This document shows positions 47,093 through 60,093 of a DNA stretch of 64,000 bases, one piece after another. Under the pieces are notes generated by a model that saw nothing but the letters and a program-made list of their open reading frames with translations, was not told where the DNA came from and ran no database searches. This stretch comes from Acephala macrosclerotiorum (lineage: Eukaryota > Ascomycota > Leotiomycetes > Helotiales > Mollisiaceae), in assembly GCA_014904845.1 (NCBI GenBank), contig MU119378.1:1-64000 (forward strand), read 5' to 3'. Position numbers and translations under genes: made by a program. Numbering within the stretch: position 1 is the stretch's first letter; every line of letters starts with the position of its first letter.

Positions 47093-47836
47093 GGTACCGT
47101 ACTTGATACGAACCTCAGAATCTGTAAAGGAATCAGCGATGTTTGGAGATATCATGTTGTCGGTGCACAGCCTCACTACAGCCTCGTCGTCGAGGTCGGC
47201 TGCCTAAATTCTCGCTTGGGACGAGACGTGGGGATCATCCTGCAGGACCGTACGCAGCCTCACCTACTCTCCCCTCATATGGGACAGTTTTGAAGTCCTT
47301 CCTCACCATCTAGGACTACTGCTGCCCAAAAGGCTGGAGAATGGTCGAACGTTGTTGTTTCTCAGTCAGGGGCGGGGAGTGTTCATATGCCCCACGGACC
47401 CCTACTCCCCCACAATCCGCCAGCCACAGCGTCGATCGCTGCGACAGCAGATGCAGACCGGTATATGACTTGATTTAAGCATCCTTTTCGCAAGCTCTCG
47501 ATGTCAAGATTATGGATGCATTCATATGAACTTTGTCTGTCTTGCGGGCTCCTGCTGTCCAAATGAAAATGAAGATATTGTTCCTTCTCTGCAGCATCGC
47601 AACAGACCAAGTGTCCAACCACAGCGCAGACATCTCTCGCATCAAAAGTCCGAGAACAAAGCTGCGCAAGGACATCCCTCCCCTCTGAAACAACTCACAC
47701 ATGAAAACGGTAGCCGTCGAACCGAGCACCACCACCTCAACAGGATCCTCCATCCATCTCGAAAATCCATCCCTACTATGCATTCTGTTTAAAGAACGCC
47801 TCTTCTCTCCAGACGGAAAGTTTTCTTTTTGAAATC
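47093..47836. other. Divergent spacer, 2EXR gene to P450
   Basis: About 740 bp between divergent start codons. No frame has protein character. It should contain both promoters; I recognise no TATA box with confidence. Confidence 0.55.
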
Positions 47837-49692
47837 ATGTCTGATATTCTGTATCCAATTTTGCATTTCAACATGAGTGTTCCGACTCCCGTGATCCTCG
47901 CGCTGACGAGTGCGTCGTTGTGCTTGCTGAATGTGCTGGTGTTTCCGGAGCTCGTGTCGGATACTAAGTTTACGAGCCTCTTTTTGTATGTGACGAGTGT
48001 GTTGTTCTGTGGATGGATAATATGGAAGGCTTGGATATATCCTACCTTTTACAGTCCGCTGCGGCATCTTCCAAGGCCCGAGGTGAGAACTATCGCAGTG
48101 ACTGTGATGAATCAAGGTTACTAACTGAGGCCCAGTCCGGCTCTTACCCTCTGATCGGACATCCAAGAATCAGCTTGAGAACACCCAAAGGAGCAGATGA
48201 CATGCTCAAGATGATCTCCGACACCCCGAACGACGGTCTCATCCGCATCCCCGGCTTCATGAACGGGACATATCTCCTGCCAACCCATCCCACGACCATC
48301 GCCGATGTTCTGGTGAACAAGTGTTACGATTTTGAAAAGCCGACTGACCTCCGCAAGTTCTTGCGAATCATCTTGGGAGATGGCATGATATTGGTCGAAG
48401 GGGATGAGCATAAGTTCCAGAGGAAACACGTGTCGCCTGCATTTAGCTTTCGACATATTAAAGAGCTGATTCCAATCTTTTGGACAAAGGCGGTGGACCT
48501 GAAGGGAAGAATTGCGGCGGAGATATACGAGAACCCTGAGCCGACGAGTGAGCCCAAAATGAAGCATCGGGAGGGAATCATTGAAGTGAACCATTGGGCA
48601 ACAAAGGTCACAATGGACGTCATTGGACTCGCCGGTAAGCGATCGAGGAAAGTTTTACAGTCGAAGGTTGTTTTGCTGATGTCGTTTAGGTCTTGGTCGT
48701 GACTTCAACACGCTTTATACCTCGGACGACGAGCTGGTTGCAAGTTACGAGGAGATTCTCGAGCCAACCGCCGAAAAGGCAGCATTTTTCACTGCAAACT
48801 TGTTTTTCCCTCCTGCGGTGATCAATAAGCTACCTTGGAAGTTGAATCAACGACTGAGAATACTCATGGAAACCTTGAGAGGTGCTTGTCGTCAATTGAT
48901 CCGAGAGAGGAGGGAGACGAAAGCTTCGGAGAAGGAAGGGCTCGACATCTTGTCACTGCTGATCAAATCCAATAACTTCGCGGACGACATGCTTGTGGAC
49001 CAGCTCCTAACTTTCCTGGCAGCTGGGTAAGTGATATCGTTCCAGAAGACTACAGTTGTGCTGACGGTAGTAGCCACGAGACGACTTCGTCATCACTGAC
49101 TTGGGCGACATACTTGCTCGCCAAACACCCCGAAATCCAAAGTCGGCTGAGAGAGGAGATTCGGGCCAGCCTCCCGTCACCATCTGAAGTCGCAGACCCC
49201 ACCTTCGACCTTGCAGGTGTCCTGGAGTCCCTCCCTCTCCTGCATGGAATCTGCAACGAAGTTCTCCGCCTCTACCCACCAGTCCCAACAACAGTCCGCA
49301 TCGCCATACGCGACACCACAATCGGCAGCGAGCATATCCCAGCTGGCACCAAAGTTTTCCTCTCTCCTTGGGGCCTTAATCGCTCACCGCATTTATGGGA
49401 GAATGCATCTGAGTTCGTTCCTGAACGTTGGATCGATGCTGAGACTGGAAACCCGAACAATCATGGAGGACAGCGCAGCAATTACGCGAATATGACGTTC
49501 TTGCATGGGCCGAGAAGTTGTATTGGTGAGAAGTTTGCGAGGTCGGAGTTGAAGGCTTTGATAGCGGTGATGACTGGGACGTTTCAGATGCATATGGCGG
49601 ATCCGACGGAGAAGAAGGTTCCAGGAGGGGTTATTACCAATAAGCCGAAGGATGGGATGAGGCTGAAGCTGCAAGTCGTGGATGGGTGGTGA
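47837..49692 (+). CDS. Cytochrome P450 monooxygenase
   Basis: Four exons: 47837-48082, 48136-48634, 48690-49026, 49074-49692, giving 566 aa; all three introns (47-55 nt) are GT-AG and keep phase. The N terminus has two hydrophobic segments (VPTPVILALTSASLCLLNVL and FLYVTSVLFCGWIIWKAWI), so it is ER-anchored. Diagnostic P450 elements are all present: I-helix AAGHETTS, K-helix EVLRLYPPVP, PERW, and the haem loop FLHGPRSCIGEKFA with the Cys ligand. The pattern is of the CYP3/CYP4-like fungal group rather than CYP51 or CYP61. The substrate is unknown. It has no biosynthetic neighbours that I recognise, so it may act in detoxification or stand-alone oxidation. Confidence 0.95.
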
Positions 49693-50076
49693 AGGGGCTG
49701 TATAAAAACGATTTTTCTATTGTGGAGCGACGACTTATGATTAAACAAGGAACTGGGACAAGAGGAATGTAAATGTACAACGAGACATTGGACAATGGGG
49801 GCGACTGCAATGGTTGAGTTGGATTTGGTTACTGACCCTTTCTGTGCTAGAGCCTAGAGGCTGTGCGAGCCCTAACATAGCCTCCATCCATTCTGCAGCA
49901 ATTAAGAAACAATCTGGGGTTTGTATGCTGCCAACTTGAAAGCCTATTAGTGAATGAATCTAGAATGAACAGGGGAAGGGAATTATTACGGTGCTGCACA
50001 GCCGTCCAGAATCAATATTGAGAGCTAATTGTATGCAGCAAGGAAGGTACCATGCACGCTCACTCCCATGTATACC
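49693..50076. other. Intergenic, 3' flank of P450
   Basis: About 380 bp without reading frames of interest, between the P450 stop and a decayed gene on the other strand. Confidence 0.55.
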
Positions 50077-50755
50077 CACCTTTCATCGCAGCCGATTCCT
50101 TTTCTCTAGCCTTTAATTGTTCTCGCAATTCCTCTATGATCCGGATTTGCACCTCGAGCTCTTCGGAGCTGGCCTTCGCTTCATGAATGAAACATGAACT
50201 TGAATCTAGTATCTGCTTCAAGACATGAACTTTCGGAATGCATTGCCGACTTCCTTTCGTACTTTCTCGGTCTTTAATCTCGTCTAGTTAAGTCGTGGCG
50301 AGTTCTCGGACATTATGGACGGGACAAGATCGCCGATATCGAGTTCCTCGAAATGTCCATCCTGGCTGCGAACTTGCGTGAAAGCTAGGCCGCCAGAAGT
50401 TGTATCTTCTGCTTCCAAGTCTTGAAGACTCGCAGACGTAAGGTCTCATTGTATCTTGCTAATACTTCGGTTTTGACGTCTAGGGAATGATGACCGTCGT
50501 TCGTGTATTGTCCCAACAACAAGAGGTTCTTTCAGGCGCGGGAAGTGTTTTAAGATCTCAAACATTCGACAGAAATCGTTGATTCGTATTCTTCCGTAAT
50601 GACCTTTTCGTTGACTGGAACTGTGAGAGAAACTAGCTTGTTGGCTTTGGCTGGCGGAATATTCTCGACCAAGTTCATTATCGCGTCGCTCAGGCCATAT
50701 GGGAAGTCGTACAGATATATCGTGTCCCAGTCCCATCGCAAATGTGTCCCAAAGC
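50077..50755 (-). pseudogene. Decayed gene of an unrecognised family, copy 1
   Basis: Fragments in different frames align with those of copy 2 (51560-52310). Upstream part: DAIMNLVENIPPAKANKLVS (50,550-50,741). Then, after a frame change near 50,575, RMFEILKHFPRLKEPLVVG, leucine-rich like the solenoid of fungal F-box proteins. The end, near 50,077-50,250, reads CIPKVHVLKQILDSSSCFIH then SSEELEVQIRIIEELREQL. The matching end in copy 2 is HVPKVHVLAEQAYLHPCFIH. I do not recognise the family with certainty; an F-box/LRR-like origin is a guess. Several frame changes show it is inactive. Confidence 0.5.
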
Positions 50756-51559
50756 GGCGATCATAGTATCGAAAGAAAGAGCTTCAGGCTTCGCGATTAG
50801 CGTGGCTTATCGAAGGAAGGGTGCCACAACTCAACAGTGGCATTTAATTGCCTTCCAGCGGCTCCGATAGCCAGCGTAATCGTTTGACTATAGATAAATT
50901 ACTCGAGGGTCAGGTAGTGCGAAGAACCACACTTGGCATCGGAGTTCTGGGGCAGCTTGTTGAGGAGCACAAACTCATTTTGGCTTGGAATGTTGCCCAT
51001 CGCCGGCAGAGATCTTTGTATTGATCCCTGCAGCTCCTGAGCTCAAGTATATTTGAGAAATGTTGTGGGGGTAACAGATGCCAGATGAGATGCAGCGTTC
51101 CCGGGAGAGGCAAAGGGACACGCGTTGAGTTGAACTGAGGGAGACACGACTTCTCGTTTGGTACTGAAGCCATGCTAACATCATCTCATGTAGTGTCTAC
51201 GCCACTCCCATCCTCCCAGAAAGGCAGGAGCGACTAGCTCAGCGTTCTCAACCTCAATTTTCATCTTGAGCAGGACCGGAATTTAGGCAATATCTGCATT
51301 CTAACCCGTAATACCAGCGAATTCGAGTATCATGAGTACGTGGGAGAAATGAACTGTATATCCTCAACCTAGAAGTTACTGGGGCTTCATAGAAGCGCGA
51401 AGGGTGGGTGTATTTTTGTAGCGATAGGGGAAATCTGGCCAGCCTAGCATGGCAGGGATAAAAGGCCTTTCCTTCTGCTGGTGCACCTAGCTGACGAAGC
51501 TGTGGACCTGTAGCTTTTGCACCCTCTATCCGAGGTCATCTTCCAGGCTCTGGCTCGCA
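50756..51559. other. Spacer between decayed paralogues
   Basis: Eight hundred bases with only short frames. Any promoter or first exon of copy 1 would lie here, but I cannot identify one. Confidence 0.5.
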
Positions 51560-52310
51560 CGTTTCTCGATCAAAAGGGACCACTGGGCGATCAATCATAC
51601 TGGTATCCACCTTTTGTCAGTTCCACAAGAGCCCGTCGAACCTCAGGCTCTCCTTCCATCTCTCCAATTGCTCGCTGCTTAAGCTCTTCAGGAATGGCTT
51701 GTGGATTATGGATGAAGCAGGGGTGTAAATACGCTTGTTCGGCCAGCACATGGACTTTTGGAACATGCTTTTCGGCCTTCTAGGGCTTTCATGTAGTCAT
51801 GTGTACGTTCCTCTAGACGCTGGAATGATGTCAAGCTGCGTTTATCAATATTTTGCTTCTTGTCTTGAATCTGTGCAAAGATCTTTCCTCTAGGCAACAA
51901 GCGACTGAAGAAAGACTCTGGTATGTACAAGTCTGGAATGAGAGGAGTGAATTCATCTGAGCTGGGCAGACGTCCATCAAGCTTCTCTAAATTGAGTTGT
52001 CCATAGTGGTGTAGGGAGTCCACCGCTTCGTCCTCAATAGCTCCAATGTGCAGCAAGTCCTGGAGGCTTGGAAGGCTTTTGTACATGGGCTTTAGTTTGG
52101 GTTTGAATAGTTTGTAGGAACAGGTACCACCTGAATGTCGATATGGCGAGAGATTTCAGTCTTTTGACTTTGATAGGCAAGATTGTTTGAACAAAGCTTG
52201 CTATCATCCTCCTTAACGATCCTGACCATTGCTCTCTATATAGTGTCCTAATTCCATTGTACATATATTCTAAAACATCGGTCAGTGTGCTGAAACAATA
52301 CGTTCCGTGC
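51560..52310 (-). pseudogene. Decayed gene of an unrecognised family, copy 2
   Basis: Paralogue of 50077-50755, same strand, about 1.5 kb away. From the 5' side: YCFSTLTDVLEYMYNGIRTL and RRMIASFVQTILPIKVKRLK (52,034-52,310), then the frame at 51706-52086 with LPSLQDLLHIGAIEDEAVDS and FTPLIPDLYIPESFFSRLLP. After a one-base shift near 51,779 it ends HVPKVHVLAEQAYLHPCFIH and NPQAIPEELKQR, closing with GGYQ. The same order of blocks as in copy 1, including the IPP/ILP-K-KLxSL segment, supports common origin by duplication followed by decay. An intron instead of one of the shifts is possible. Confidence 0.5.
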
Positions 52311-53176
52311 TTCGTAATTGACTCGAGTCATCGGAGGAAGGACATCACAGAGGGCTATTCAATAGCAGGGTGGCGCTGTCCACGCATTCTTGCCAGTTGC
52401 CTAGCATCTGTCCATTGCAGATATTATTCGAGGAATAGCTAGTGCATAGAACCTTGTTTGACAAAAGCTCTGAATTAGTTTATTTCATAGTTTATTTCGT
52501 AATGTATTTCTTTGCATATTTCGAGAGGGCATAAGTGTCTTGGGGTGGTATACGCTCTGGAGCAAGGACTCCAAAGACGGTACGAACAAGCATATAAGTC
52601 TGTGGAAGACTGTCACTCGCATATTATGTGATGGCGAATTTCGGAAGGGAGCTTGTTGAAAAAGGCGAAACCACGTGATTTTGGTCGCCGTTCCACGGCC
52701 AAGTTGGTCGTTCAAAAGGCGGTATGGAGCGCTAATACTTATACTTGAGAAGCATGTGGGATTTAAGCTCGTCGTCTGGGGGGTTCAAGAAACGGTCTGC
52801 TATTTCGGAGTGGTGAGAAAAAGTTAGTTTTGAAAAGACGCGGATCTGGCGCGTCGAGGTTATGATATCCAGTCTAACTTTATGCGGACTAGTATTCCTT
52901 CTTTCTCTCACCCCGCATTTTAAGTGAAGCTTGATTCTTCCACTTTCTCAATCTCAATCTTCCTCTCAAGCAGAGTATTCAGGTGATTTCTGCTTTTGAA
53001 TCTCGATGTTCAAGTTTGTATCTTCAAGAATCGGACGCCGAACTCCAACACTATTGACTGCTATATCGTGATGCTCTAATTACTCCTATTTTCACAAAGC
53101 TGCGGCACGAGCACTCAATTGCAAAATCTTGTCAACTACGACGGTATTAAATTAAAGACGAGGATTCACCTCCAGC
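52311..53176. other. Intergenic, no gene seen
   Basis: About 0.87 kb upstream of the two-exon unknown gene. No frame or repeat that I can support. Confidence 0.55.
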
Positions 53177-54062
53177 ATGACAACCAATAATGGCGACAAG
53201 ACACTCAAGGTATCGTGGTACATTCGCGGCCACCAGAACAATTGGAATTGGAAGCTGGCAGATATAGAGGATGGGGAGTGGAAGTACTCAGAAAGTGCTG
53301 ACGATATCGTGTATCAGACACGCTTTCCAAAAAAGCACCTCGCTTTGATGTGAGTCCGTCATTTTGCTGATTTCATTTTCTTTGCTGTCTCGGAGTCTCG
53401 AGACATGAAGTGGGACATGTTTCTCTCGCTCCTCCAGTACTGCAACTCTTCGCTCCTAACCTGCGAGTATCGGAAACAAATTCTGATCATCTTACAACAG
53501 GTATAAAGGAGCTGGCCCCTCAGCCTCACTGCTAGCCACTATTGAAACCAGTCTACATAGCTGGGCGGCCAAGATCACATTTGCCGAACCCGCAAGCGGC
53601 AATGGGGCAACTGCCCAGGAGGCCATAGTGATGGATAACATCTCTGACATGGGAATGTCCAATCGCTGGCCTGTAAATGACAAGACTCTCAACGGACGAG
53701 AGCTTCATTGGGAGTATGAGCATCCCGTTCAAGGGTATAGGGATATGAATCTGGAGGATCCAATTACGAAAGAAATCCTTGGTGACGCCAATGATAACTA
53801 CCTTTCTTTGAGGGTACCCCAGGAAGCGATAGAAGAGCTTGTTATCACAGGCACTGCGGCTCAGATCATGCTAGCAGGCCTCATGCACAACGATATGACA
53901 ATCGCAACAGAAGGGCCAGAAGGTAGTGCTCAATGGAGGTATGAGAGGCCTAATTGGTGGGATTACGAGAGTGATGAGGACAGAAAGGAACGTCATGAAA
54001 ATGGGGAGAAAGAGAGTGCAAAACGAGGCGCAGCCGGTTTTGAGCTCCCGCATCTCCCATGA
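53177..54062 (+). CDS. Unknown conserved-looking fungal protein
   Basis: Two exons, 53177-53349 and 53501-54062, intron 151 nt (GTGAGT to ACAACAG), giving 244 aa. The junction reads ...HLALM-YKGAGPSASLL in phase. I do not recognise the family. The N-terminal half looks like a compact beta-rich domain (LKVSWYIRGHQNNWNWKLAD), a pattern seen in small fungal lectin-like or cyanovirin-like proteins, but that is weak. The middle has DNYLSLRVPQEAIEELVITG; the C terminus is charged (WWDYESDEDRKERHENGEKE). No signal peptide, so probably intracellular. Frames and splice sites are intact. Confidence 0.75.
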
Positions 54063-54219
54063 TAGCTAGGAGAGTCGATGAGATCCGTATACATTGCGAA
54101 ATTGAAGTGAAGGGAATGGAAGACACGAGAAAGCGGGAGGAATGTGTTGCCAAGCGCCAAAAACATGCCTTCACTCATAGGTCTATTCGAACTGCTGGTC
54201 GAAAAGCCCGTAAAGTTTC

Positions 54220-56243
54220 CTATTGCTTGATGAATACGGGCATCGAATTCAGAGGGCAGTCAACCTCGATTGTCCTTCCGCCCTCCTGAACTTCGCTGCC
54301 ATCGAACTGCTTCCACTTTGCCCCCTTTGGTAAGTATACCACCCTCTTCTTGAGACCAGCTTCCAATACTGGACAGCAGAGATACTTGTCACCATACATA
54401 TACTGGTCCTCGATTTGCCAACATGTCTCGTCCTCCGGAAACGAATAGAACAGAGTTCTCATGACCGGCGTTCCTTTCTCATGAGCAGCTTTCATCAGCC
54501 CCCTCGTATAATCTCTCATGTCCTCACGAATCGTCATATACTTCTTGCAAATCTCATACACCTCCTCACCGTATGACCACACCTCATTCGGCGCGCCCGA
54601 AAGACATGTTGCTCCACCAGTCGTGCCAACCTGTGGCTGCTTCGGCTCTCTGTCTCCATGCAGTCTCATCACTGGACAGAAAGCACCCCATTGGAACCAC
54701 CTCACGAACAGTTCTCTGAAAGCTGGATCCTTTGGATCACCTCCATGAAATCCTCCAATGTCAGTTGTCCACCACGGGATGCCAGCAATACCCATGTTCA
54801 AGCCAGCAGCAAGTTGATTCCGAAGGCTCGACCACGAGGAGGCAATATCACCGCTCCAGACCAAAGCTCCATATTTCTGGCTACCTGCCCACGCACAACG
54901 CAGAAGATTGACAATGTTCTTCTGCCCCGCTGCTTCCATTCCCTCATAGAAAGTCCTTGCGTACTCCCGCGGATAGAGATTCCCAATTGCTAGGTTCGAG
55001 CCAAGATGGTATCGGTAATTGTCAAAATCGTACGCAGTGTATTCAGGCTCCGCTTCATCAAGCCAAAATACCTTGATTCCTTTTGCGTAGTAGTTAGCTT
55101 TTGCTTTCCCCCAGAGATACTTGCGGGCTTCGGGATTCGTAGAATCGTAGTGGATGGTGTTGCCCTCAAAGTCCATGCCGATTCGAATTCCTCGGTCGGT
55201 GCGGATGAGGTAGCCGTTCTCCAACATTTCGGAAAAGTTCTCGGATCGGTTGTCGACAGTGGGCCAGATGGAGACCATGAGTTCGATTTTCATCTCTTGG
55301 AGCTCTTTGATCATAGCGTCTACCAAAACGTCAGCTTGCTGCTTTGCATCCTGTAATAAGACTTACCTGGATCTGGCCAATACGTAGCGTCGAACCTCCA
55401 ATCTCCCTGTTTCGGCCAGTGGAAGAAATCAATGACGATGAGATCAATAGGCAACTTCCTGGCTTTGTACTCTCTCGCAACACCCAACAGCTCCTCCTGA
55501 GTCTGGTATCGAAGTTTGCATTGCCAAAACCCAAGACCATACTCCGGCATCATAGGGACAGTTCCGGTCGCTCTCGCATACGCCTCCTCAATCTCAGCAG
55601 GACTATCACCAGCTACGACCCAATAATCCAATACTTTTGTCGAATACGCCTCGAAGCTCATGATATTCTTCCCTAACACCGCTCTCCCAATGCCAGGATT
55701 GTTCCAAAGAAATCCATATCCCAAGGAAGAGAGAGCGAATGGCACGCTGGCTTGAGAGTTCCGATGAGCCAACTCGAGGTCGTGTCCTTTGAGATCAAGA
55801 CTATCTTGCTGATATTGTCCCATACCATAAATCTTCTCCTTTGAACTGACGGATTCGAACCTCATTGTCAAATGATAGTCTCCACCCGGAATGGGCTTAA
55901 ATTCTCGAGCTTCAACTTCGATGGCGCTGCATTTCGGATCTGTGACATCTCGTCGATTTCGGGAGTATTCCTCCAGTAGCAATTCGCCCTTAGAGTTGTG
56001 GATCATGATCTTTCCACGCTTCGAGATGGTGCCCTTGATCCTGCCGTTCCCAATTGAGCCGCCATTTTCGGTGATGGTGATGAATGGTTGGGAGGCGATG
56101 GCAGGGTTCAATGCCCAGTCTTCCGTGGGCATGGAGCCCGTTTTCGTGGCTCGTACCCGGAATGCGTTTGCTCCCCATGGTTCGATCCAGACTTGTTCCG
56201 CATCATAACGATATACGAGACGGCTATCCTGTTGAGAAAGCAT
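54220..56243 (-). CDS. Glycoside hydrolase family 31, alpha-xylosidase-like
   Basis: Two exons, 55367-56243 and 54220-55319 (intron 55320-55366, 47 nt), 658 aa. Retaining alpha-glycosidase; GH31 includes alpha-glucosidases and alpha-xylosidases, and the overall pattern here suggests the latter, acting on xyloglucan-derived oligosaccharides. The nucleophile Asp is in VFWLDEAEPE (about residue 380), the acid/base Asp in WSGDIASSW (about 450). MPEYGLGFWQCKLRYQTQEE begins the catalytic barrel, and WWTTDIGGFHGG and FCPVMRLHGDREP follow. The N-terminal beta domain includes YGMGQYQQDSLDLKG. The start chosen is the first ATG (MLSQQDSRL). No signal peptide is visible, so it is probably intracellular. 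Confidence 0.93.
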
Positions 56244-59200
56244 ATTCGGCACTTCTTCGTCAATACCTCACTCCTTTCTCGACTCCATAAGGTCTGGCAT
56301 CTGATATCTGATATATATACCCCTCATCTCGAGACACTCCGGTGGGGGAGCTTGTGAAACATGTCCAACCCTTCCACGCATGCTTCGTCGACACGTAGGA
56401 CGACGGAGCCTCGATGGTGAGATGTCGTTCTCATAAGCTGGCGAGCCCCCACTCTTGCTGCAGGTGGTGCAGATCTCGGAGTAGCTGGGTCCGAGAAGGG
56501 TGGGCGTGAGGTTGGGAGCTAAAAGTGCGGGGTAGTTGAGGCGGGGGCAGGCTCGATATCCTCGACGACATCAATTCTCCCAGAACTCAAGCGCCAGATC
56601 CATTTGCTGTTCTTGTTATTCTTGTTATATACCTGTCCGCTTCTGGTCCCGAGTCGAACTATGTCTAGGAAAAGCGTGTTCGAGAAAAGGGAGGGCAATG
56701 GAGCATCAGCCACACAAGGATGATGCTCACACAACGATGACATCCCCTGACTACAGGCGCGCTGTTCGTCATACTCTGACCCGGAGACACTCCCAGAAGA
56801 GTATCTCATTGCTTTTGTGCCAAAATTCTGGTCCCTTCATCTAGAAGTCTACGGAGGTGTTTCTCAGTCGGAAAATAGAAAACAAAGGCTCGTGAAATCT
56901 TGGTTTGCGTCTAGAAGATACTCATGAACTCTATTAGGATTGATTGGAGTCAAACCTCTCTGTGTAGATCTTACCGAGTCCTCCGGGAGAGAAAGCGGTG
57001 CTATTGATTTATATAGATGGATAAGATACCGCACGCAGTTGTCAGGATCGAATGGTTAGGACTTGAATAAATTTCTTGTGGCGCGCAGGGAGTGAGGTAT
57101 GCTCGAAGGTGTTTTCATATGAAGTAGACAGTTGTCATGAGAAGCTTCGGTGTGTTCGCAATGATTTGAGCCTACCAATCTCGACCGCAGATTGAAGTCC
57201 AAGCACAAGATGCAGTGGATGAGACTGGGCATGGACTAGACACTGAGTTGACATTTTTCTCTGCTTCTTTCTAGGAAAATCTGGGCCTTTACAAGCTCTC
57301 GACGTCGCTTGGGAATCTGTAACTGTGCCTAAGAGAGATGACTCCCCTCATTTACACGGTTGTCGTCGAAAGTAGATCACTGCGCTCTAGCAACTTCCAC
57401 TCTTTCTAATAGCTCCAGGTGCTGCGAACTTGGTGGAACGTGGAACATTCTCCCTTGAGCTCTGGATGCCTGAGTATACTAGAGACATATTTGAAAGTGA
57501 ATAGGTACTTTGGAGCAAGCAAACATGTCAAGCGACCTCGAAGCTGGCGTCCTCGCTTAATTTTCTGATATGGCTCTAGCGTTTTCAAAAACTCCCAACT
57601 TCAACTCTCCTTCGTCTTCCAACTTCATTCCTCAATAATTTTCTGCGCAACCTACCATCTCTGCCCAGAGCTCTCCGAAATCTCGTTACATCATCCGCTG
57701 TCGTGGAGCCTCTGGCGCGCAATACATTTCTTCCTCAAACGCCATCAATACCAGCACCAAATCCTCAGCAACCCGGATGATGCGCCGCGCAGGCTACCGG
57801 TCAGTTTTGCTATCATTCCCGTTCCCCTCTTTGACCGATTTGCTCACACGCGTCGATAGCTTCCTCTCCCAGACTTGTTCTTCCTTCTACTTCCCGATCA
57901 ATATCGCCACCCTACCTACACCATCGACTTGTCTCCTCGCGCTTCCCGGTTACTGTCGTTACCGAACCTACAACCTCGACTACTCCTCTCGGCCCCCCGG
58001 ATCAACATCTCCACCGATGTGTTTCTCGAGCTGAACTCTCTTGCCGTCCTTTCCGATCAAAACGCATACCGCCTCCTTCTCATTTTCGAACCCCTTATCT
58101 CAGGTCACACCTAGGTACTTGTCAAGTACTTTAATACCTTTTCGGGCAACCGGATTGAGATCTTCTCATTCGTTTTAGTTCTTTCTATTTTCTCCGTGCA
58201 GCTTCCGAGAAATCGCCATCATCGTTCCTCATTTGGGTAGGTTGCAGCCATCCGATGTTTGTTGCTGTCTAACTTTGCAACACAGTGCAGCAATACACTT
58301 CAACACACTATCCGCGCCTATACTAAATCCGAGGTAGCTACAAATTTTCCCAGTCGAGAAACTCTGGTTCTCTCGATACTCAGCTGCTGTTCCTGGAGGG
58401 CTTCAGTTACGTGACATGCAGACCATAGCGGACCATTAAGACCGTGATCAATGATCTCTGATCTTCTTCTATACTTGGCCCAATGCCTGTTAGGTCGCCG
58501 TCTATTGATCGCTTGTTCCTTGGGGAGTTGAAGCTGGATCTAGATCATAAAGTCTGTTCTTGCAGATTATATGCATCACGAGGCTCCAGCAAACTCCAGC
58601 AGCCCGCAGCCATCTCAGGTCATGCCTAGATGATGTGCAGGAACCTACCAAAAGCCTCTTCAATGAAAGGACAGTCCCCCATCCCTCTTCTTGCAAAAAT
58701 ACGCTAATTTCTTCAAATTCCTTATCCCCTCCTCGTTGAACATGCGCTAATGTCTCTGGCCTAGAAGCTGCGGTGATACATTGATCACGCAGTTCGATCC
58801 CTGCTACCATTCGACAGTGGATGCATATTGCCACGTTAGCAGTTGTGCCCCCCGGTCGGCGAAGCCTATTCAGATAACTGTAGGCGGTCGTGGGTAGATC
58901 GAGCTTTGTCGAGATTAGAAAATTCGCAAGAATTTTCAGATTTCCATTGCAGCAAATTTAACGTCTACTGTTGCTTGCAACAGGTCTCTCGTCAAGATGT
59001 GGGGTTAGCAGGAATGCACGAAAGTCTGGGGAATACAGTCAAAGGACTCGATATCAACACAAAGTCTATCTTGATCAGCAACCTGTGATCTGAAGCTCTA
59101 GCACAATTTTTGGAACCCAAATTGAGATCATCTCATCACTTTTTTGCATCGTTTTCAAGCCCAACCCATCGGCTACTTGAGCATTTCAGATTTAGGGTAG

Positions 59201-60093
59201 TCTGTGCCGCAGAGGTAAGCTTTAGTACTACTCCACGATCCATATCTCAAATCACTTTGCTAACTCATGAAATACGATCAAGCTCCACGTCTACTTTGCA
59301 AACCTACCGGTAGGCTAGACCGCCATCCCAGGACCAAACGTACATATTCTACGGCAAGCATCCGTGCTCGAGTTGGGCATTTAAATGAGTTGAGTTTGGG
59401 ATGCGCGGCGTTGAGAATGGAAGTAGATAACACTGAATGTCGCTTGGTGAGCCTGCCCACAAAGAGGGAAATAGTGGAGGTTGTAGTGGTCTTGGTAACG
59501 AACTTATCGCAATGTACGCTCCTCACATCATCGAGGACGAAGTTGATTACGCCCTGGATTTATATTTGAGTGGATACTTGCTGCCGCAAATAATAGCCTG
59601 AGGGAACTGCGGAAAGTTCTATCACAATCTCAAGCAATGGGATTTGATTCATCAACAATTTTGACCTGATCCATAGAACTAAACCGTATTATGTCGATAA
59701 AATTTTCATCTGGGGCGGCAGGCGAAGGATTAAAAATGTTCCGCCTTACTCATATCAAGATTCAAACTCAAGACGGATCCTACGGGCCCTCGACTGTGTC
59801 AATGTTGTTGCCTTCAATTATCATAGCTACAGCATGCACCAGAAGCCCTTTCCATCATGAAGAATTAAGACTGTGCAGTCTCCAGCAACCCTCATTTTCG
59901 AAGTTATTCAAGCCCACACGATGTATAACTCATGAATAAATTCGCTCAACACAAACCCGATGCCATAGACAACCAACCTCACCGACGAATTGTTGCAGGC
60001 TAGGCCTTAGCCATAGCCGGCGATAACATTGCTGAAACGCTATAAGGAAATCCAAATAAGACCAAACGAGACTGACACGACAGCTCTGGAGAG
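56244..60093. other. Gene-poor stretch of ~3.8 kb
   Basis: Only short frames on both strands. The best candidate begins with ATG at 57570 (MALAFSKTPNFNSPSSSNF) and is interrupted by TAA after FIPQ, then runs open to 58034; it is Ser/Pro-rich with no motif, so I do not call it a gene. A 20-bp block at 58827-58846 recurs at 61183. The left end holds the GH31 promoter. Confidence 0.5.

Noticed and set aside
37898..56243. Secondary-metabolite cluster (P450, oxidoreductase, hydrolase, GH31)
   Set aside because: No backbone enzyme, transporter or pathway regulator is present, and the enzymes are separated by unrelated genes.
57570..58034. Ser/Pro-rich frame starting MALAFSKTPN, with a TAA after 22 codons
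   Set aside because: No homology that I recognise and equally long frames overlap it; could be UTR or old coding remains.
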